From: Fonticella tunisiensis
GTDB taxonomy: Bacteria > Bacillota > Clostridia > Clostridiales > Caloramatoraceae
Assembly: GCF_004364155.1 (NCBI RefSeq)
Contig: NZ_SOAZ01000020.1
Location: 1-54,842 of the forward strand
DNA length: 54,842 nt
Direction: 5' to 3'
Shown here in pieces: positions 36,760 through 45,897 of the stretch. The notes under the pieces are model-generated. The model ran no database searches. It saw only the letters and a list, made by a program, of their open reading frames with translations, and was not told the origin of the DNA. Every line of letters begins with the position of its first letter. Position 1 is the first letter of the stretch. The position numbers and the translations under genes were made by a program.

Positions 36760-37155
36760 TTACAGCATAGAAAATTTACCTAGGGTTTGAATTTTACCAT
36801 ACTGTTTTAAAATGATGTCAAAAAGGTTGATGTCAAGAGACTCAGATAAAGCTGCAATATAGTATAGAAGTGTACCTATTTCTTCTTCAAGTACTTCACG
36901 GCAGTTGCTGCACATCTTTCCGTCAACCTGGTAGCTTAAGATGTTTCCTATCTGGTCAAGGGAAGCATCCTCAGGGAGGGACTGCTTATGTGCATTTATT
37001 TCAATGCAGCCGCAGTTAGTAACGGATTTTGCCAGTGCCCTGTTTATCCTCGAACTGGATTCGCCTATTTTTGTCATTATATCTATTATACTTTTGTGCC
37101 TTATTAGAGATTGTGATACAGAATTTTGAAAATCATCAACTATAATATCCTTCAT
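36760..37155 (-). CDS. Small conserved clostridial protein with cysteine pairs, unknown function
   Basis: This 131-residue protein is predicted all-helical. It has NCGCIEINA around residue 47 and CSNCREVLEEEIGTLLYYIAAL after residue 80, a composition like small metal-dependent helical proteins; the E-rich helix is vaguely MazG-like. I recall similar genes beside disA/carD in clostridia but no function. ATG at 37155 is chosen because AAGGAGTGG lies six bases upstream; the upstream frame extension is hydrophobic and non-coding. It is transcribed convergently to disA. Confidence 0.75.
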   Translation of the reverse strand: MKDIIVDDFQNSVSQSLIRHKSIIDIMTKIGESSSRINRALAKSVTNCGCIEINAHKQSLPEDASLDQIGNILSYQVDGKMCSNCREVLEEEIGTLLYYIAALSESLDINLFDIILKQYGKIQTLGKFSML

Positions 37156-37480
37156 ATGCTTCCACTCCTTGTAGTAATATTTTAGGAAACAGGAAGTGCT
37201 TAAGGTAAAACAAAACAGAAACAAAATCAACTTTAAAATATGTACTATATAGCAGCAAAATTTAAGGAACAACAACCTATATAAATATTATAAATATTCA
37301 AATAATGACATGTCAATTATATTGAAGGGTGAAATAAGTTTATGTAAACATATTTTCAACGAGGTTAATATAATAATACTAAAGAGGTCACTCATGCGCT
37401 GGTTATAACATATATCTTAAGGATATCGAATAAATTCTAAATTTCCAGTCAAGACATTTTATGTATAAGGGGTGACCTTA

Positions 37481-37975
37481 ATGTTTTCAATAGGAGATAT
37501 AATATTTTATCCTGTATTTGGAGCAGGGTATATTTTAAATATAGAAGAAAAGGAAATCTGCGGTGAAATAAAGAAATATTATATTATGAAATTTTTATTA
37601 AATGATATGAATATGATGATACCTATAGAATCGGTCGTGGGAAGAAGGATTAGAAGGGCAATATCTCCCGATGAATGTGAAAAGGTATTAAATATTATAA
37701 AAAGCAATCCTGTTAAACTTTCTTCAAAGTGGTCCAAAAGATGTAAACATTATACCCAGAGCATAAGAAGTGGAGATATTTTTTTGCTTGCATCTATTAT
37801 TCGTGATATTGCCGGGCTATATAGAACAAGAAGTTTATCAAAAAGTGAGGCGAAAGTTTTCATGGATATTGTTGATATGGTAGCAGGAGAGATATCGCTT
37901 GTTACAAACAGAGATTTGAATTCGGTAAAAAAGGAAATATTAAATAAGGTCAATATGAATGAGTTCCTTTGTTAA
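37481..37975 (+). CDS. CarD/CdnL-family transcription regulator
   Basis: CarD-like proteins bind RNA polymerase beta through an N-terminal Tudor-like domain and influence promoter opening. The 164-residue protein begins MFSIGDIIFYPVFGAGYILNI, typical of the RNA polymerase-interacting domain, and continues with a helical C-terminal domain (RSGDIFLLASIIRDIAGLYR...LSKSEAKVFMD). ATG at 37481 follows AAGGGGTG; a GTG nine bases earlier overlaps the ribosome site. It lies between disA and the PIN-TRAM gene, as in many clostridia. Confidence 0.88.
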   Translation: MFSIGDIIFYPVFGAGYILNIEEKEICGEIKKYYIMKFLLNDMNMMIPIESVVGRRIRRAISPDECEKVLNIIKSNPVKLSSKWSKRCKHYTQSIRSGDIFLLASIIRDIAGLYRTRSLSKSEAKVFMDIVDMVAGEISLVTNRDLNSVKKEILNKVNMNEFLC

Positions 37976-38129
37976 CAAAAATATAATAGTATGTTTCATA
38001 TCCATACGTTGCATTTTTAAAATGATTACGGTATATTAATATTAATACCTTTTATCTGGAAATATTTGAAATATACTATGGTTTATCCATTTAAAATATG
38101 ATAATAATATATTATAAGGAGGTGTATAA

Positions 38130-39263
38130 ATGTTAAATAAATTATTCAGATGGCTTCTTACAGCTATAGGACTCTTATTAGGCTATGCAGTAAGCAGAGC
38201 TATTCTTAGACTTGAATTTGTGCAGGGCTTAATAAATGTTAAATCAGGTTCAGTATCCATGATAGCTGCAGTGGCTGTTGGAACTATTTTATTTGGAATT
38301 ATACTTTATTTAGCAGCTCCATTAATTATCGATTCCTTCTGGAAGCTTACGGGACTTTTAGAAAGTGGGATTCAAAAACTGCCTACAAACGACATAATAA
38401 TTGCAGTAAGTGGACTTATAATAGGTCTTTTAGTAGCTTTTCTTGTACGAAGCGCCTTTATTGACCTTCTTACCGGAAGTACAACTCTAAAAATTATGGG
38501 AAGTATCGTATCTATAGTTCTTTACATCGTATTCGGAACCCTTGGAGTTAACATTGCCATTAAAAAGAAAGAGGATCTGTACAGCTGGCTGGCTCTTCCC
38601 AAAAAATTTGGCAAGGATAAAAAGTCAAAGGGAGAACACAAGACGGGGATATCCCAGCCCAAGGTACTCGATACGAGTGTAATCATTGATGGCAGAATAC
38701 TTGATATACTGAAAACCGGATTCATCGAAGGACCTATCGTAATTCCATCCTTTGTTCTTGAGGAGCTAAGGCACATTGCAGATTCTGCTGATTCCCTTAA
38801 GAGAACAAGGGGTAGAAGGGGACTTGATATTTTAAATCAGATTCAAAAGGAACTTTCTATAGCAGTTGAAATCAGTGAAAGGGACTTCCCGGACATACAG
38901 GAGGTTGACAGCAAACTTTTAAAGCTTGCCCAAGTTTTAGGTGGAAAGATAATAACCAACGATTTCAACCTGAATAAAGTTGCGGAATTTCATGGTGTTT
39001 CAGTTTTAAATATAAACGAGCTTGCAAACGCAATAAAGCCCGTTGTAATCCCAGGAGAGGAAATGAATCTCCAGATTATAAAGGATGGAAAGGAATCGGG
39101 GCAGGGAGTTGCATACCTTGATGACGGAACGATGATAGTTGTTGAGGGTGGTAAAAAATTCGTTGGGGAAATCGTTGATGTCACAGTAACCAGCGTGCTT
39201 CAGACTGCAGCAGGCAGAATGATATTTGCAAAGATAAAAAATGCACATGAAAAGGCAGTTTAA
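38130..39263 (+). CDS. PIN-TRAM domain membrane protein (YacL-like)
   Basis: This 377-residue protein has four hydrophobic segments in its first 150 residues, a PIN nuclease-like domain ([39 protein letters not shown] with conserved acidic residues), and a C-terminal TRAM RNA-binding domain ([22 protein letters not shown]). Homologues such as YacL always sit before ispD in Firmicutes, as here. They are probably membrane-attached RNases, but the target is unknown. AAGGAGGTG precedes the ATG. Confidence 0.92.
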   Translation: MLNKLFRWLLTAIGLLLGYAVSRAILRLEFVQGLINVKSGSVSMIAAVAVGTILFGIILYLAAPLIIDSFWKLTGLLESGIQKLPTNDIIIAVSGLIIGLLVAFLVRSAFIDLLTGSTTLKIMGSIVSIVLYIVFGTLGVNIAIKKKEDLYSWLALPKKFGKDKKSKGEHKTGISQPKVLDTSVIIDGRILDILKTGFIEGPIVIPSFVLEELRHIADSADSLKRTRGRRGLDILNQIQKELSIAVEISERDFPDIQEVDSKLLKLAQVLGGKIITNDFNLNKVAEFHGVSVLNINELANAIKPVVIPGEEMNLQIIKDGKESGQGVAYLDDGTMIVVEGGKKFVGEIVDVTVTSVLQTAAGRMIFAKIKNAHEKAV

Positions 39264-39269
39264 AATCTA

Positions 39270-39425
39270 AAAATCGAAGTGGCTGACAAGCCAAGTGAAT
39301 TCGTTAATTTAACACATGCTAAAACACAACGAATTGCACTAAGGCTTCTCAGTCACTTTTTGTCTTGTGAACTCCTAATGATCGCTGAAATATCCATTTC
39401 ATATATTTTCTTTGTCTCCTTACCA
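39270..39425 (-). repeat. Foldback intergenic repeat, copy 7 (truncated, reverse)
   Basis: GGCTGACAAGCCAAGTGAATTCGTT pairs (in two blocks) with AACGAATTGCACTAAGGCTTCTCAGTC around a loop that on the minus strand reads GTGTTTTAGCATGTGTTAA, a variant of the family apical core. The boundary CATTTCATATATTTTCTTTG is the inverted family end. The outer termini are not recognisable. It starts just after the stop of the PIN-TRAM gene. Confidence 0.6.
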
Positions 39426-39536
39426 TTTTATTCCCTGTAATATAGGATGAAAAATCCTATAAGCTCTTTGACTTTTTAGACAGCCCCCCTTTTTTATGAT
39501 AATATATAAGGGTACTAAAGAATTAGGAGGAGTTTT

Positions 39537-40223
39537 ATGATTTCTGCAGTGGTCGTAGCAGGGGGAAAAGGGAAAAGGATAGGCAGGGACATATCAAAGC
39601 AGTATATAAAAATAAATGAAAAGGAGATACTTGCCTGGACTTTAGAGGTTTTTGAAAAAAGCAGTGAAATCGATGAAATAGTGCTTGTTGTTCCTGGCGA
39701 TGATATTGAATTTTGCAGGAAAGCTATAGTCGATAAATATAGGTTCGCAAAGGTTAGGAGCATTGTGGCAGGAGGAGAAGAAAGGCAGTATTCTGTTTTT
39801 AACGGGCTTCTCTCCTGCAGCGGTAAAACTGAAATAGTCGTTATACACGATGGTGTACGTCCATTTATAAATGAGGGATTAATAAAGCGCACAATAGAGG
39901 AAAGCAGAGAGTTTGGCGCCTGTGCTGCAGCTGTGCCCGTTAAGGATACAATAAAAGTTGTAGATGATAAGAAATTTATTATTTCGACTCCTGACAGGAA
40001 GATTTTATATGCCGTACAGACTCCCCAGACGTTTAGATATGATCTTATATTGAGGGCCCACAGGGAAGCAATGGAAAAAAATGTTTTGTCAACTGATGAT
40101 ACTGCTCTTGTTGAGAACATAGGATATAAAGTTAAGTTAACCCATGGTGATTATTTCAATATAAAGATAACCACTCCTGAGGATTTAATTTTTGCAGAAG
40201 CCATTTTGCGCAACGTTAAATAA
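39537..40223 (+). CDS. ispD: 2-C-methyl-D-erythritol 4-phosphate cytidylyltransferase
   Basis: IspD makes CDP-methylerythritol in the MEP route to isoprenoids. The 228-residue protein has the nucleotide-binding N-terminus AVVVAGGKGKRIG, VVIHDGVRPF, the AVPVKDTIKVVD loop, and QTPQTFRYDLIL with the conserved arginine. It starts behind AGGAGGAG. In most Firmicutes ispF follows directly; here glnN and asnB lie between. Confidence 0.95.
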   Translation: MISAVVVAGGKGKRIGRDISKQYIKINEKEILAWTLEVFEKSSEIDEIVLVVPGDDIEFCRKAIVDKYRFAKVRSIVAGGEERQYSVFNGLLSCSGKTEIVVIHDGVRPFINEGLIKRTIEESREFGACAAAVPVKDTIKVVDDKKFIISTPDRKILYAVQTPQTFRYDLILRAHREAMEKNVLSTDDTALVENIGYKVKLTHGDYFNIKITTPEDLIFAEAILRNVK

Positions 40224-40251
40224 TTTGTATAAAAAAATTAACAAAGTCATT

Positions 40252-40276
40252 ATTGCAAATCTCCTTGATTTGCAAT
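40252..40276 (+). terminator. Hairpin after ispD
   Basis: ATTGCAAATC-TCCTT-GATTTGCAAT is a perfect 10-bp stem 28 bp after the ispD stop. It has no T-run, so it may be part of the glnN leader or a weak terminator. Confidence 0.5.
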
Positions 40277-40324
40277 AGAATAAACTATATGAATTATTGA
40301 GTTGAATATAATTTTGGAAGCAAA

Positions 40325-40386
40325 GGCGTTTCCACGGGCTTGTACTTAATTGTACAGGCACTTGGAAACGTCTCTTTTTTTATTTT
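40325..40386 (+). promoter_or_regulatory. Leader terminator (attenuator) upstream of glnN
   Basis: GGCGTTTCCA pairs with TGGAAACGTC, an inner CTTGTAC pairs with GTACAGG over a six-base loop, and a T-run follows. The whole structure ends 30 bp before the glnN start. A TATAAT at 40307-40312 would start transcription just ahead of it, so it must be read through to express glnN. It looks like a regulated nitrogen-responsive attenuator; the antiterminating factor is not visible. Confidence 0.65.
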
Positions 40387-40415
40387 AAGCTAAATATGTT
40401 AAGGAGGATGGAGAA

Positions 40416-42545
40416 ATGAGGTCAGAAAATGAGGTGTGTAAAAATAGCTTGGTTGAATGCTTTGGAATCAATGTTTTTAGCGATGCAGTTATGAGGGAGA
40501 GGCTTCCAAAGAGCACATATAAGGCCCTTAAGAAAACAATTGATGAAGGTAAACCATTGAGCCTTGAAGTAGCTGAGGTTGTAGCCAATGCTATGAAGGA
40601 TTGGGCTATAGAAAAGGGGGCAACACATTTTACTCACTGGTTCCAGCCCATGACTGGAGTAACCGCTGAAAAGCATGAATCCTTTATATCACCATCAGGA
40701 GATGGAAGAGCAATTACTGAATTTTCAGGCCTTGAACTTACCAAAGGGGAATCTGACGCATCATCCTTCCCATCGGGGGGATTAAGGGCGACCTTTGAAG
40801 CAAGGGGTTATACTGTATGGGATTGTACTTCCCCTGCCTTTCTAAAAGAAGACGAGGGTGGTATTACCCTTTATATACCAACGGCATTTTGTTCATATAC
40901 GGGAGAGGCTCTTGATAAGAAGACACCACTGCTTAGATCCATCGAAGCAATATCAAAACAGGCAATAAGAGTCCTCAGGCTATTTGGAAATACTACAGCA
41001 TCAAAGGTTATTCCAACTGTGGGACCAGAGCAGGAGTATTTTCTTGTTGACAGGGACCTGTATATGAAACGAAAGGATCTGGTGTTTACAGGAAGAACCC
41101 TGTTTGGTGCAAAACCTCCAAAGGGACAGGAGCTTGAAGACCATTACTATGGAAGTATAAAGGAAAGGGTTGCGGCCTTTATGAGTGAGATAGACACCGA
41201 GCTTTGGAAACTTGGAGTAGCTGCCAAAACAAAGCATAATGAAGTCGCTCCTGGGCAGTTTGAGATAGCAACAATATATAATGACTGCAACATTTCTACG
41301 GACCACAACCAGCTAGTTATGGATACACTTAAAAAGGTTGCAAACAGGCATGGGCTTGTGTGCCTCCTTCATGAAAAACCATTTGAAGGAATCAACGGCT
41401 CAGGAAAGCATGTTAACTGGTCGTTATCTACAAATGAGGGAGAAAATCTATTAAATCCGGGTAAAAAGCCCCATGAAAATAAGCAGTTTTTAATATTCCT
41501 GGCTGCTGTTATTAAAGCAATAGATGAGTATGCGGATATACTCAGGGTATCCACTGCAAGTCCTGGAAATGACCACAGGCTTGGAGCCAACGAGGCACCT
41601 CCGGCTATTATATCGATATTCCTGGGTGAGCAGCTCACGGACATTTTGGAACAAATTGAGAAGGGAGAAATTAGGGGAACAAAACAGAGTGAGGAACTGG
41701 CAATAGGTGTTACAACCATACCATCCCTCTATAAGGATGTAACTGATAGAAACAGGACATCACCCTTTGCCTTCACAGGCAATAAGTTTGAATTTAGAAT
41801 GGTTCCATCATCGGTATCCATATCCGATGCCAATTTTATACTAAATACAGTTGTTGCTGAAACATTAAGCCAGATTGCAGACAGGCTTGAAGGTGCAGCT
41901 AATTTTGAAGAAGAAGTTGAAGAAATACTTAAAGATATAGTAAAAAATCATAGAAGAATAATATTCAACGGAGACGGATATTCAAAGGAATGGGTAGCGG
42001 AGGCTGAAAGAAGGGGGCTTCCAAATATTAAATCCACCGTTGATGCTATACCGGCATTAATTACTGAGAAGGCCATAAAACTATTTGAAAAGCATAACGT
42101 TTTAAGCTTTAGTGAACTTAATTCAAGGTATGAAATAATGCTTGAGACCTATATAAAGCAAATTAATATAGAGGCTAATACAATGCTTGACATGGGAAAG
42201 AGACAGATAATTCCTGCAGTTGTAAGGTATCTAAATGACATTGCACTATCAATTAATCAGATAAAAGCTTCAGGGACTGCAGTTGATACAGCCTTCCAGG
42301 AGGAGATTTTAGAGGAAGTGTCAGGGTACGCTGCTTCCTTCAAGAAGCATATAAAGGAGCTTGAGGAATTAGTTTCAGAGGGTGCTTCATTTGAAGGGAG
42401 CATGTTTGAAAAGGCGTGCTTCTACAGGGATCAAGTAGTTGAAGCTATGAAAAGGTTGAGAGCTGATGGAGACAAGCTTGAAACCGTTGTCGATGAAAAG
42501 TTGTGGCCTTTCCCAACCTATGGGGATCTGTTATTCAACATATAA
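40416..42545 (+). CDS. glnN: Type III glutamine synthetase (GlnN)
   Basis: GlnN condenses ammonia with glutamate at the expense of ATP. At 709 residues it is the long GSIII form, which is not related closely to the 450-residue GlnA. Motifs include [63 protein letters not shown] and [20 protein letters not shown] lies ahead of the ATG. The leader terminator suggests regulation by nitrogen status. It interrupts the usual ispD-ispF order and is followed by asnB, another nitrogen-assimilation gene. Confidence 0.95.
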   Translation: MRSENEVCKNSLVECFGINVFSDAVMRERLPKSTYKALKKTIDEGKPLSLEVAEVVANAMKDWAIEKGATHFTHWFQPMTGVTAEKHESFISPSGDGRAITEFSGLELTKGESDASSFPSGGLRATFEARGYTVWDCTSPAFLKEDEGGITLYIPTAFCSYTGEALDKKTPLLRSIEAISKQAIRVLRLFGNTTASKVIPTVGPEQEYFLVDRDLYMKRKDLVFTGRTLFGAKPPKGQELEDHYYGSIKERVAAFMSEIDTELWKLGVAAKTKHNEVAPGQFEIATIYNDCNISTDHNQLVMDTLKKVANRHGLVCLLHEKPFEGINGSGKHVNWSLSTNEGENLLNPGKKPHENKQFLIFLAAVIKAIDEYADILRVSTASPGNDHRLGANEAPPAIISIFLGEQLTDILEQIEKGEIRGTKQSEELAIGVTTIPSLYKDVTDRNRTSPFAFTGNKFEFRMVPSSVSISDANFILNTVVAETLSQIADRLEGAANFEEEVEEILKDIVKNHRRIIFNGDGYSKEWVAEAERRGLPNIKSTVDAIPALITEKAIKLFEKHNVLSFSELNSRYEIMLETYIKQINIEANTMLDMGKRQIIPAVVRYLNDIALSINQIKASGTAVDTAFQEEILEEVSGYAASFKKHIKELEELVSEGASFEGSMFEKACFYRDQVVEAMKRLRADGDKLETVVDEKLWPFPTYGDLLFNI

Positions 42546-42549
42546 ATTA

Positions 42550-42596
42550 AAAGTGTGACTAAAAATCTACAGGGATTTTTAGTCACACTTTTTTGC
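42550..42596 (+). terminator. Terminator of glnN
   Basis: AAAGTGTGACTAAAAATC and GATTTTTAGTCACACTTT form a long perfect stem with a T-run. Confidence 0.92.
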
Positions 42597-42704
42597 TGTA
42601 GCATTTTCACTATTCCCTTTGATAATCTGTCTTTGTAACATTTTTTTATTTCAATCATAAATTATTATATGTAGCAATAAACATCAATATTAGGAGATGA
42701 AGAT

Positions 42705-44546
42705 ATGTGCGGAATAGCAGGATGGATAAACACTAAGAAAAATATAGGGGGGAATATGGAGATAATTGAGAATATGACCAATAGACTAGAAAAAAGAGGG
42801 CCTGATGATTTTGGTTTTTATGTTTCTCAACATGCACTGTTGGGTCATAGAAGGCTCGTTGTGGTTGATCCAAAAGGCGGGGCACAACCAATGACAAGAA
42901 CATCTGGAAATAGGAAATACACGATAGTTTATAACGGGGAGCTTTATAATACGGATGAAATAAGAAACAGGTTGATTGAGGCAGGATATAAATTTAAGTC
43001 CTATTCCGATACGGAAGTTATTCTGATGTCTTATATTGAGTGGGAAGAGGAATGTGTAAAGTATTTTAATGGGATTTTTGCATTTGGAATATGGGATGAG
43101 AGTAAAAGGAAAATCTTTCTTGCAAGGGATCCATTGGGAGTGAAACCATTATTCTACACACGAAGGGACAATTCATTGCTCTTTGCATCAGAAATTAAAG
43201 CACTCCTTGCACATCCTGAGGTAGAGCCTGTAGTTGATCAGGAAGGGATTCTTGAGATTTTTGGACTGGGGCCTTCAAGATCACTGGGCTGCGGTGTTTT
43301 TAAGGATGTAAAAGAGGTTGAGCCGGGATTTTATTTGGTTTTTGATGGAGAAAGGATAACAAAAAGGCAGTACTGGAAGCTTGAAAGCAAGCCTCATAGG
43401 GAAAATTTAGATGAGACAGTTGAACACGTGAGAGGATTGCTGCTTGATGCAGTTAAAAGACAGCTTGTTGCAGATGTTCCCGTATGTACGTTTCTGTCAG
43501 GGGGGCTTGATTCCAGTGCAATATCAGCCATTGCAGCAGAAAACTTTAAAAAGGATAATAAAGGGCAGCTAAAAACATATTCAATAGATTATGTTGATAA
43601 CGACATTTACTTTAAGCCAAACGAGTACCAGCCAAATTCAGATGGGGTATGGGCTAATAGAATGGCAGGTTATATACAAAGCAATCATCATAACATTTAT
43701 ATTGATAATGAAAAACTTGTATTAGCACTTAAGGATGCTGTTATGGCAAATGATCTGCCGGGAATGGCAGATGTTGATTCCTCCCTGTATCTTTTCAGCA
43801 AGGAGGTGCGAAGGGAAAACACCGTTGCCCTCTCAGGAGAATGTGCAGATGAAATATTTGGAGGATATCCATGGTATATAAGACAGGAGGATATTAATGC
43901 TACAACTTTTCCATGGTCAAAGGCATTAAAGGAGCGCAAGGAAGTTGTATCTAAAAATCTTGGAAATCTGCCCCTTGAAGAATACGTTGCATCTAAATAT
44001 TTTGATACACTGAAGGAGGTTCCAAAACTTGAGGGGGAATCGAAGGAAGAACACAGGATGAGGGAGATGTTCTATCTAAATATCAAATGGTTTATGATTA
44101 CTCTTTTGAACAGGAAGGATAGAATGTCCATGGCAAACAGCCTTGAAGTTAGAGTTCCCTTTGCAGATTATAGAATAGTTGAATATGCCTTTAACATACC
44201 ATGGAAATTTAAATACTGCGATGAAAGGGAAAAGGGGCTTTTAAGGAGAGCCCTTAAGGGAATACTTCCCGATGAAATACTAGAAAGAAGAAAAAGCCCA
44301 TATCCAAAAACCCATAACCCTAAATATCTTAAACTGGTAAAGAGATGGATGCAGCAGATATTAGATGATAAAACATCTCCTATACTTCAGATAATAGATG
44401 TGGGTAGGGTAAGGGAAATAGTTGAAACTGGAGGAGCTGCCTTCCAGAAACCCTGGTATGGACAGCTTATGACAGGTCCCCAGCTCATTGCCTATTTTAT
44501 ACAGATTAATGAGTGGATGAAGGAGTATAATATAAGGATCGTATAA
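42705..44546 (+). CDS. asnB: Glutamine-dependent asparagine synthetase
   Basis: AsnB converts aspartate to asparagine with amide nitrogen from glutamine. The 613-residue protein starts with the Ntn-type catalytic cysteine Cys2 (MCGIAGWI), has the glutaminase loops RRGPDDFG-like KRGPDDFGFY and YNGELYN, and the synthetase P-loop LSGGLDSSAIS (near residue 265) followed by SGECADEIFGGYPW. AGGAGATG precedes the ATG. It lies with glnN in a nitrogen-assimilation insertion. Confidence 0.95.
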   Translation: MCGIAGWINTKKNIGGNMEIIENMTNRLEKRGPDDFGFYVSQHALLGHRRLVVVDPKGGAQPMTRTSGNRKYTIVYNGELYNTDEIRNRLIEAGYKFKSYSDTEVILMSYIEWEEECVKYFNGIFAFGIWDESKRKIFLARDPLGVKPLFYTRRDNSLLFASEIKALLAHPEVEPVVDQEGILEIFGLGPSRSLGCGVFKDVKEVEPGFYLVFDGERITKRQYWKLESKPHRENLDETVEHVRGLLLDAVKRQLVADVPVCTFLSGGLDSSAISAIAAENFKKDNKGQLKTYSIDYVDNDIYFKPNEYQPNSDGVWANRMAGYIQSNHHNIYIDNEKLVLALKDAVMANDLPGMADVDSSLYLFSKEVRRENTVALSGECADEIFGGYPWYIRQEDINATTFPWSKALKERKEVVSKNLGNLPLEEYVASKYFDTLKEVPKLEGESKEEHRMREMFYLNIKWFMITLLNRKDRMSMANSLEVRVPFADYRIVEYAFNIPWKFKYCDEREKGLLRRALKGILPDEILERRKSPYPKTHNPKYLKLVKRWMQQILDDKTSPILQIIDVGRVREIVETGGAAFQKPWYGQLMTGPQLIAYFIQINEWMKEYNIRIV

Positions 44547-44574
44547 GGAGGTTGTCTTTTTAGACAGCCCCCTA
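44546..44574 (+). terminator. Terminator-like hairpin after asnB
   Basis: GGAGGTTGTC pairs with GACAGCCCCC (one mismatch). The 3' half, CTTTTTAGACAGCCCCC, also occurs at 39472-39489 upstream of ispD without its partner. Confidence 0.6.
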
Positions 44575-44689
44575 ATTGTTATCGTTTAACAATTCTTAGA
44601 TAGCTTTTACATCACTTTTCTTGATATTAATTTTAAAATAAGTTAGTATTAAATTGTTAATGTAAATATTAGGAATAATGGAGGTGCTT

Positions 44690-45160
44690 ATGAGAATAGG
44701 TCATGGATATGACGTTCACAGGCTTGCATACGATAGAAAACTTATAATTGGAGGTGTTGAAATTCCCTATGAAAAGGGGCTTTTAGGACACTCTGATGCA
44801 GATGTACTTCTTCATGCTGTTATGGATGCGCTTTTAGGTGCGGCAGCACTTGGAGATATAGGGAGACACTTTCCTGATAACGATGAAAGGTTTAAGGGAG
44901 CAGATAGCCTGAAACTTTTAGAATACGTTGGAAGGCTTTTATCGGATAAAGGATATAAAATAAGCAACATCGATGCAACGATAATTGCCCAGAGGCCAAA
45001 GATGGCGCCATACATAAATACCATGAGGGAGAATATTTCAAGGACGCTTAACATAGATATTGACTGTGTCAACGTAAAGGCAACAACTGAAGAGGGCCTT
45101 GGATTTACGGGAAGTGGTGAAGGAATATCTTCGCATGCAGTTTGCCTTATATATAAATAA
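44690..45160 (+). CDS. ispF: 2-C-methyl-D-erythritol 2,4-cyclodiphosphate synthase
   Basis: IspF cyclises the phosphorylated product of IspD/IspE. The 156-residue protein starts [12 protein letters not shown] with the zinc-binding DxH (Asp8, His10), then [25 protein letters not shown] and the C-terminal [15 protein letters not shown] at 44690 is preferred because GGAGGTG lies just ahead; an in-frame ATG at 44678 overlaps that ribosome site. Confidence 0.96.
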   Translation: MRIGHGYDVHRLAYDRKLIIGGVEIPYEKGLLGHSDADVLLHAVMDALLGAAALGDIGRHFPDNDERFKGADSLKLLEYVGRLLSDKGYKISNIDATIIAQRPKMAPYINTMRENISRTLNIDIDCVNVKATTEEGLGFTGSGEGISSHAVCLIYK

Positions 45161-45174
45161 AGGAGTGAATTGGT

Positions 45175-45897
45175 TTGGTTGAAGTGAGAGGATTAAGCAA
45201 GCACTTTAAAGAGGTTAAGGCTGTAGATAATATTAGCTTTTATATAAGCCCAGGTGAAATTGTTGGCCTCCTTGGAGAAAATGGAGCTGGAAAGACAACA
45301 ACATTAAGAATGATTGCAACTATGTTAAAGCCCACATCAGGTACTGCCCTGGTTAATGGATATGACCTAATAAAAGAACCACATAAAGTAAGGAGCCAGA
45401 TAGGTATACTCTTTGGAGGAGAGGTTGGGCTTTATGACAGGCTTACAGCCAGGGAAAATATAAGATATTTTGCGGACTTAAATGAAATGGACTCAAAGGA
45501 AGCTGAAAAAAGCATTGAAAATTTAATTAAGCTTCTTGGCATGGAGGAGTTTATAGACAGGAGAGTTGGCAAGTTTTCAAGGGGTATGAAACAAAAGGTT
45601 GCAATAGCAAGATCCATAGTTCACAACCCCAGCGTTATGCTTTTTGACGAACCTACCATTGGCCTTGATGTTACATCTTCAAAAATAGTACAGGACTTTA
45701 TACTCAGCTGCAAAGGTGAAAATAAATCCATAATTTTCTCAAGCCACAGTATGCAGGAAGTGGAAAAACTCTGTGACAGAATTATTATAATACATAAAGG
45801 AAAAATCGTTGAAGATGGAACCCTGGATGAGATGAAGACAAAATATGGACAGGACCTTGAGGAAGTATTCTTAAGATTGGTGGGTGAGTCTAGATGA
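45175..45897 (+). CDS. ABC exporter ATP-binding protein (NatA-like)
   Basis: This 240-residue ABC ATPase has Walker A GENGAGKTT, the signature KFSRGMKQKVAIARSI, Walker B VMLFDEPTIGLD and switch histidine SSHSMQEV. Sequence and size are closest to NatA of the sodium/drug exporter NatAB. It starts with TTG at 45175 behind AAAGGAGTG and overlaps the permease gene start by four bases. It is inserted between ispF and gltX. Confidence 0.9.
   Translation: MVEVRGLSKHFKEVKAVDNISFYISPGEIVGLLGENGAGKTTTLRMIATMLKPTSGTALVNGYDLIKEPHKVRSQIGILFGGEVGLYDRLTARENIRYFADLNEMDSKEAEKSIENLIKLLGMEEFIDRRVGKFSRGMKQKVAIARSIVHNPSVMLFDEPTIGLDVTSSKIVQDFILSCKGENKSIIFSSHSMQEVEKLCDRIIIIHKGKIVEDGTLDEMKTKYGQDLEEVFLRLVGESR

Noticed and set aside
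40325-40386. ANTAR-type dual hexaloop RNA before glnN
   Set aside because: The loop sequence TTAATT lacks the A and G at the positions required for that motif, so only a general attenuator is claimed.
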